From the NCBI GenBank assembly GCA_036320915.1, contig JAXBDG010000009.1, forward strand, positions 1,054,001-1,118,000: a DNA stretch of 64,000 nt, read 5' to 3'. Under the pieces are notes generated by a model, which saw only the letters and a list, made by a program, of their open reading frames with translations, was not told the origin of the DNA and did no database searches. The position numbers and the translations under genes were made by a program. This DNA is from Linnemannia elongata. Lineage: Eukaryota; Mortierellomycota; Mortierellomycetes; Mortierellales; Mortierellaceae. This document shows, in pieces, positions 63,651-64,000 of this stretch (positions are counted from its first letter, which is position 1; each line of letters begins with the position of its first letter).

Positions 63651-64000
63651 ATGTCGGCTTCAAACTCAAGGGCAGAACACATCCACACAACAGATATGCC
63701 AACACCATCGGCAACCCAACCCCTTCTCCAGGCAACCCCCGGAAAGCGCATCGCCCTCCCTGTCCGCGTCGAACCCAAAGTCTTTTTCGCTAACGAGCGC
63801 ACCTTCCTCTCTTGGCTCAACTTTACTGTCCTTCTCGGATCGCTCGCCATCGGTCTCTTGAACTTTGGTGACCGTATTGGTCGTATCTCGGCCGGGGTTT
63901 TCACGTTTGTGGCTATGGCTGTTATGATGTATGCTTTGGCTACATTCCATTGGAGGGCTGATCGGATCCGGAAGAGGTTACCTGGTCCCTATGATGATCG
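63651..64000 (+). CDS. VTC1: vacuolar transporter chaperone 1 (VTC1), 3' end beyond window
   Basis: Start codon at 63651 after a CA-rich leader ending in nine A residues; 116 codons are visible with no intron so far. After a short disordered head, the conserved Vtc1/DUF202 segment reads [23 protein letters not shown] (residues about 36-58). Membrane helices follow ([33 protein letters not shown]) with [18 protein letters not shown] at the end. Vtc1 is the small three-helix subunit of the VTC complex, which makes polyphosphate from ATP and moves it into the vacuole or acidocalcisome. Yeast Vtc1 is about 129 residues, so only a short end is missing here. Confidence 0.95.
   Translation, partial: MSASNSRAEHIHTTDMPTPSATQPLLQATPGKRIALPVRVEPKVFFANERTFLSWLNFTVLLGSLAIGLLNFGDRIGRISAGVFTFVAMAVMMYALATFHWRADRIRKRLPGPYDD

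Noticed and set aside
63310..63861. 183-codon open frame overlapping the VTC1 start
   Set aside because: Runs through the leader and reads VTC1 in the wrong frame; VTC1 has the clear family match.

Overview
The window is nuclear DNA of a filamentous early-diverging fungus. Genes are densely split by short GT-AG introns (mostly 50-150 nt, donors close to GTAAGT). There are long oligo-dT/dA tracts, CT-rich leaders, poly-Gln/His/Ser-rich regulatory proteins and no bacterial-style operons. The gene set (a PKC1-type kinase with HR1-C2-C1-kinase order, seipin, VTC1, a type II membrane GH17 glucanase, a YAT-type amino-acid permease, and secreted proteins with an N-terminal mature histidine) is fungal. 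I infer Mucoromycota, most probably Mortierellomycotina; that placement rests on general resemblance, not on a search.

Layout. 1-3334: intergenic. 3335-5004 (+): bHLH transcription factor. 5193-7675 (-): secreted/single-pass kelch-type membrane protein. 8992-9974 (-): SAM-dependent methyltransferase. 10753-12443 (+): ALYREF/Yra1 mRNA-export adaptor with seven exons. 12620-14485 (-): seipin. 14772-20775 (-): PKC1-type kinase with 13 exons. 22158-22920 (+): hotdog thioesterase. 23033-24284 (-): translin. 24526-26454 (+): BRCT-like nuclear protein. 26631-29148 (-): type B carboxylesterase carrying an in-frame stop. 30211-32584 (+): tRNA(Ile)-lysidine synthase-like PP-loop protein. 32676-35604 (-): GH17 glucanase. 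35605-39421: long intergenic stretch. 39422-40111 and 43274-44215 (-): two paralogous LPMO-like secreted proteins. 46743-49648 (-): amino-acid permease. 49649-55302: gene-poor stretch with degraded or low-confidence gene remnants. 55303-57230 (-): GPI-anchored PLC-X-like protein. 58919-62101 (+): multi-pass protein with a C-terminal glycosyltransferase-like domain. 63651-64000 (+): VTC1, cut by the window edge.

Functionally there is a loose cell-wall/envelope theme: PKC1 is the cell-wall-integrity kinase, and GH17 glucanase, LPMO-like proteins, a GPI-anchored PLC-like protein and a putative Golgi glycosyltransferase lie nearby. Each gene has its own promoter, so this is a neighbourhood and not a demonstrated cluster. 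RNA genes: no rRNA, tRNA or CRISPR array was recognised. Exon borders were placed by hand from splice motifs and checked for phase; none is supported by transcript data.

The observations most worth checking are a nonsense codon splitting the carboxylesterase, two GC-AG introns (PKC1 and seipin) that restore frame exactly, the intronless versus intron-bearing LPMO-like paralogs, the putative fusion of a multi-TM module to a glycosyltransferase-like domain, and several hidden small genes. I did not see a clearly new multi-gene system.
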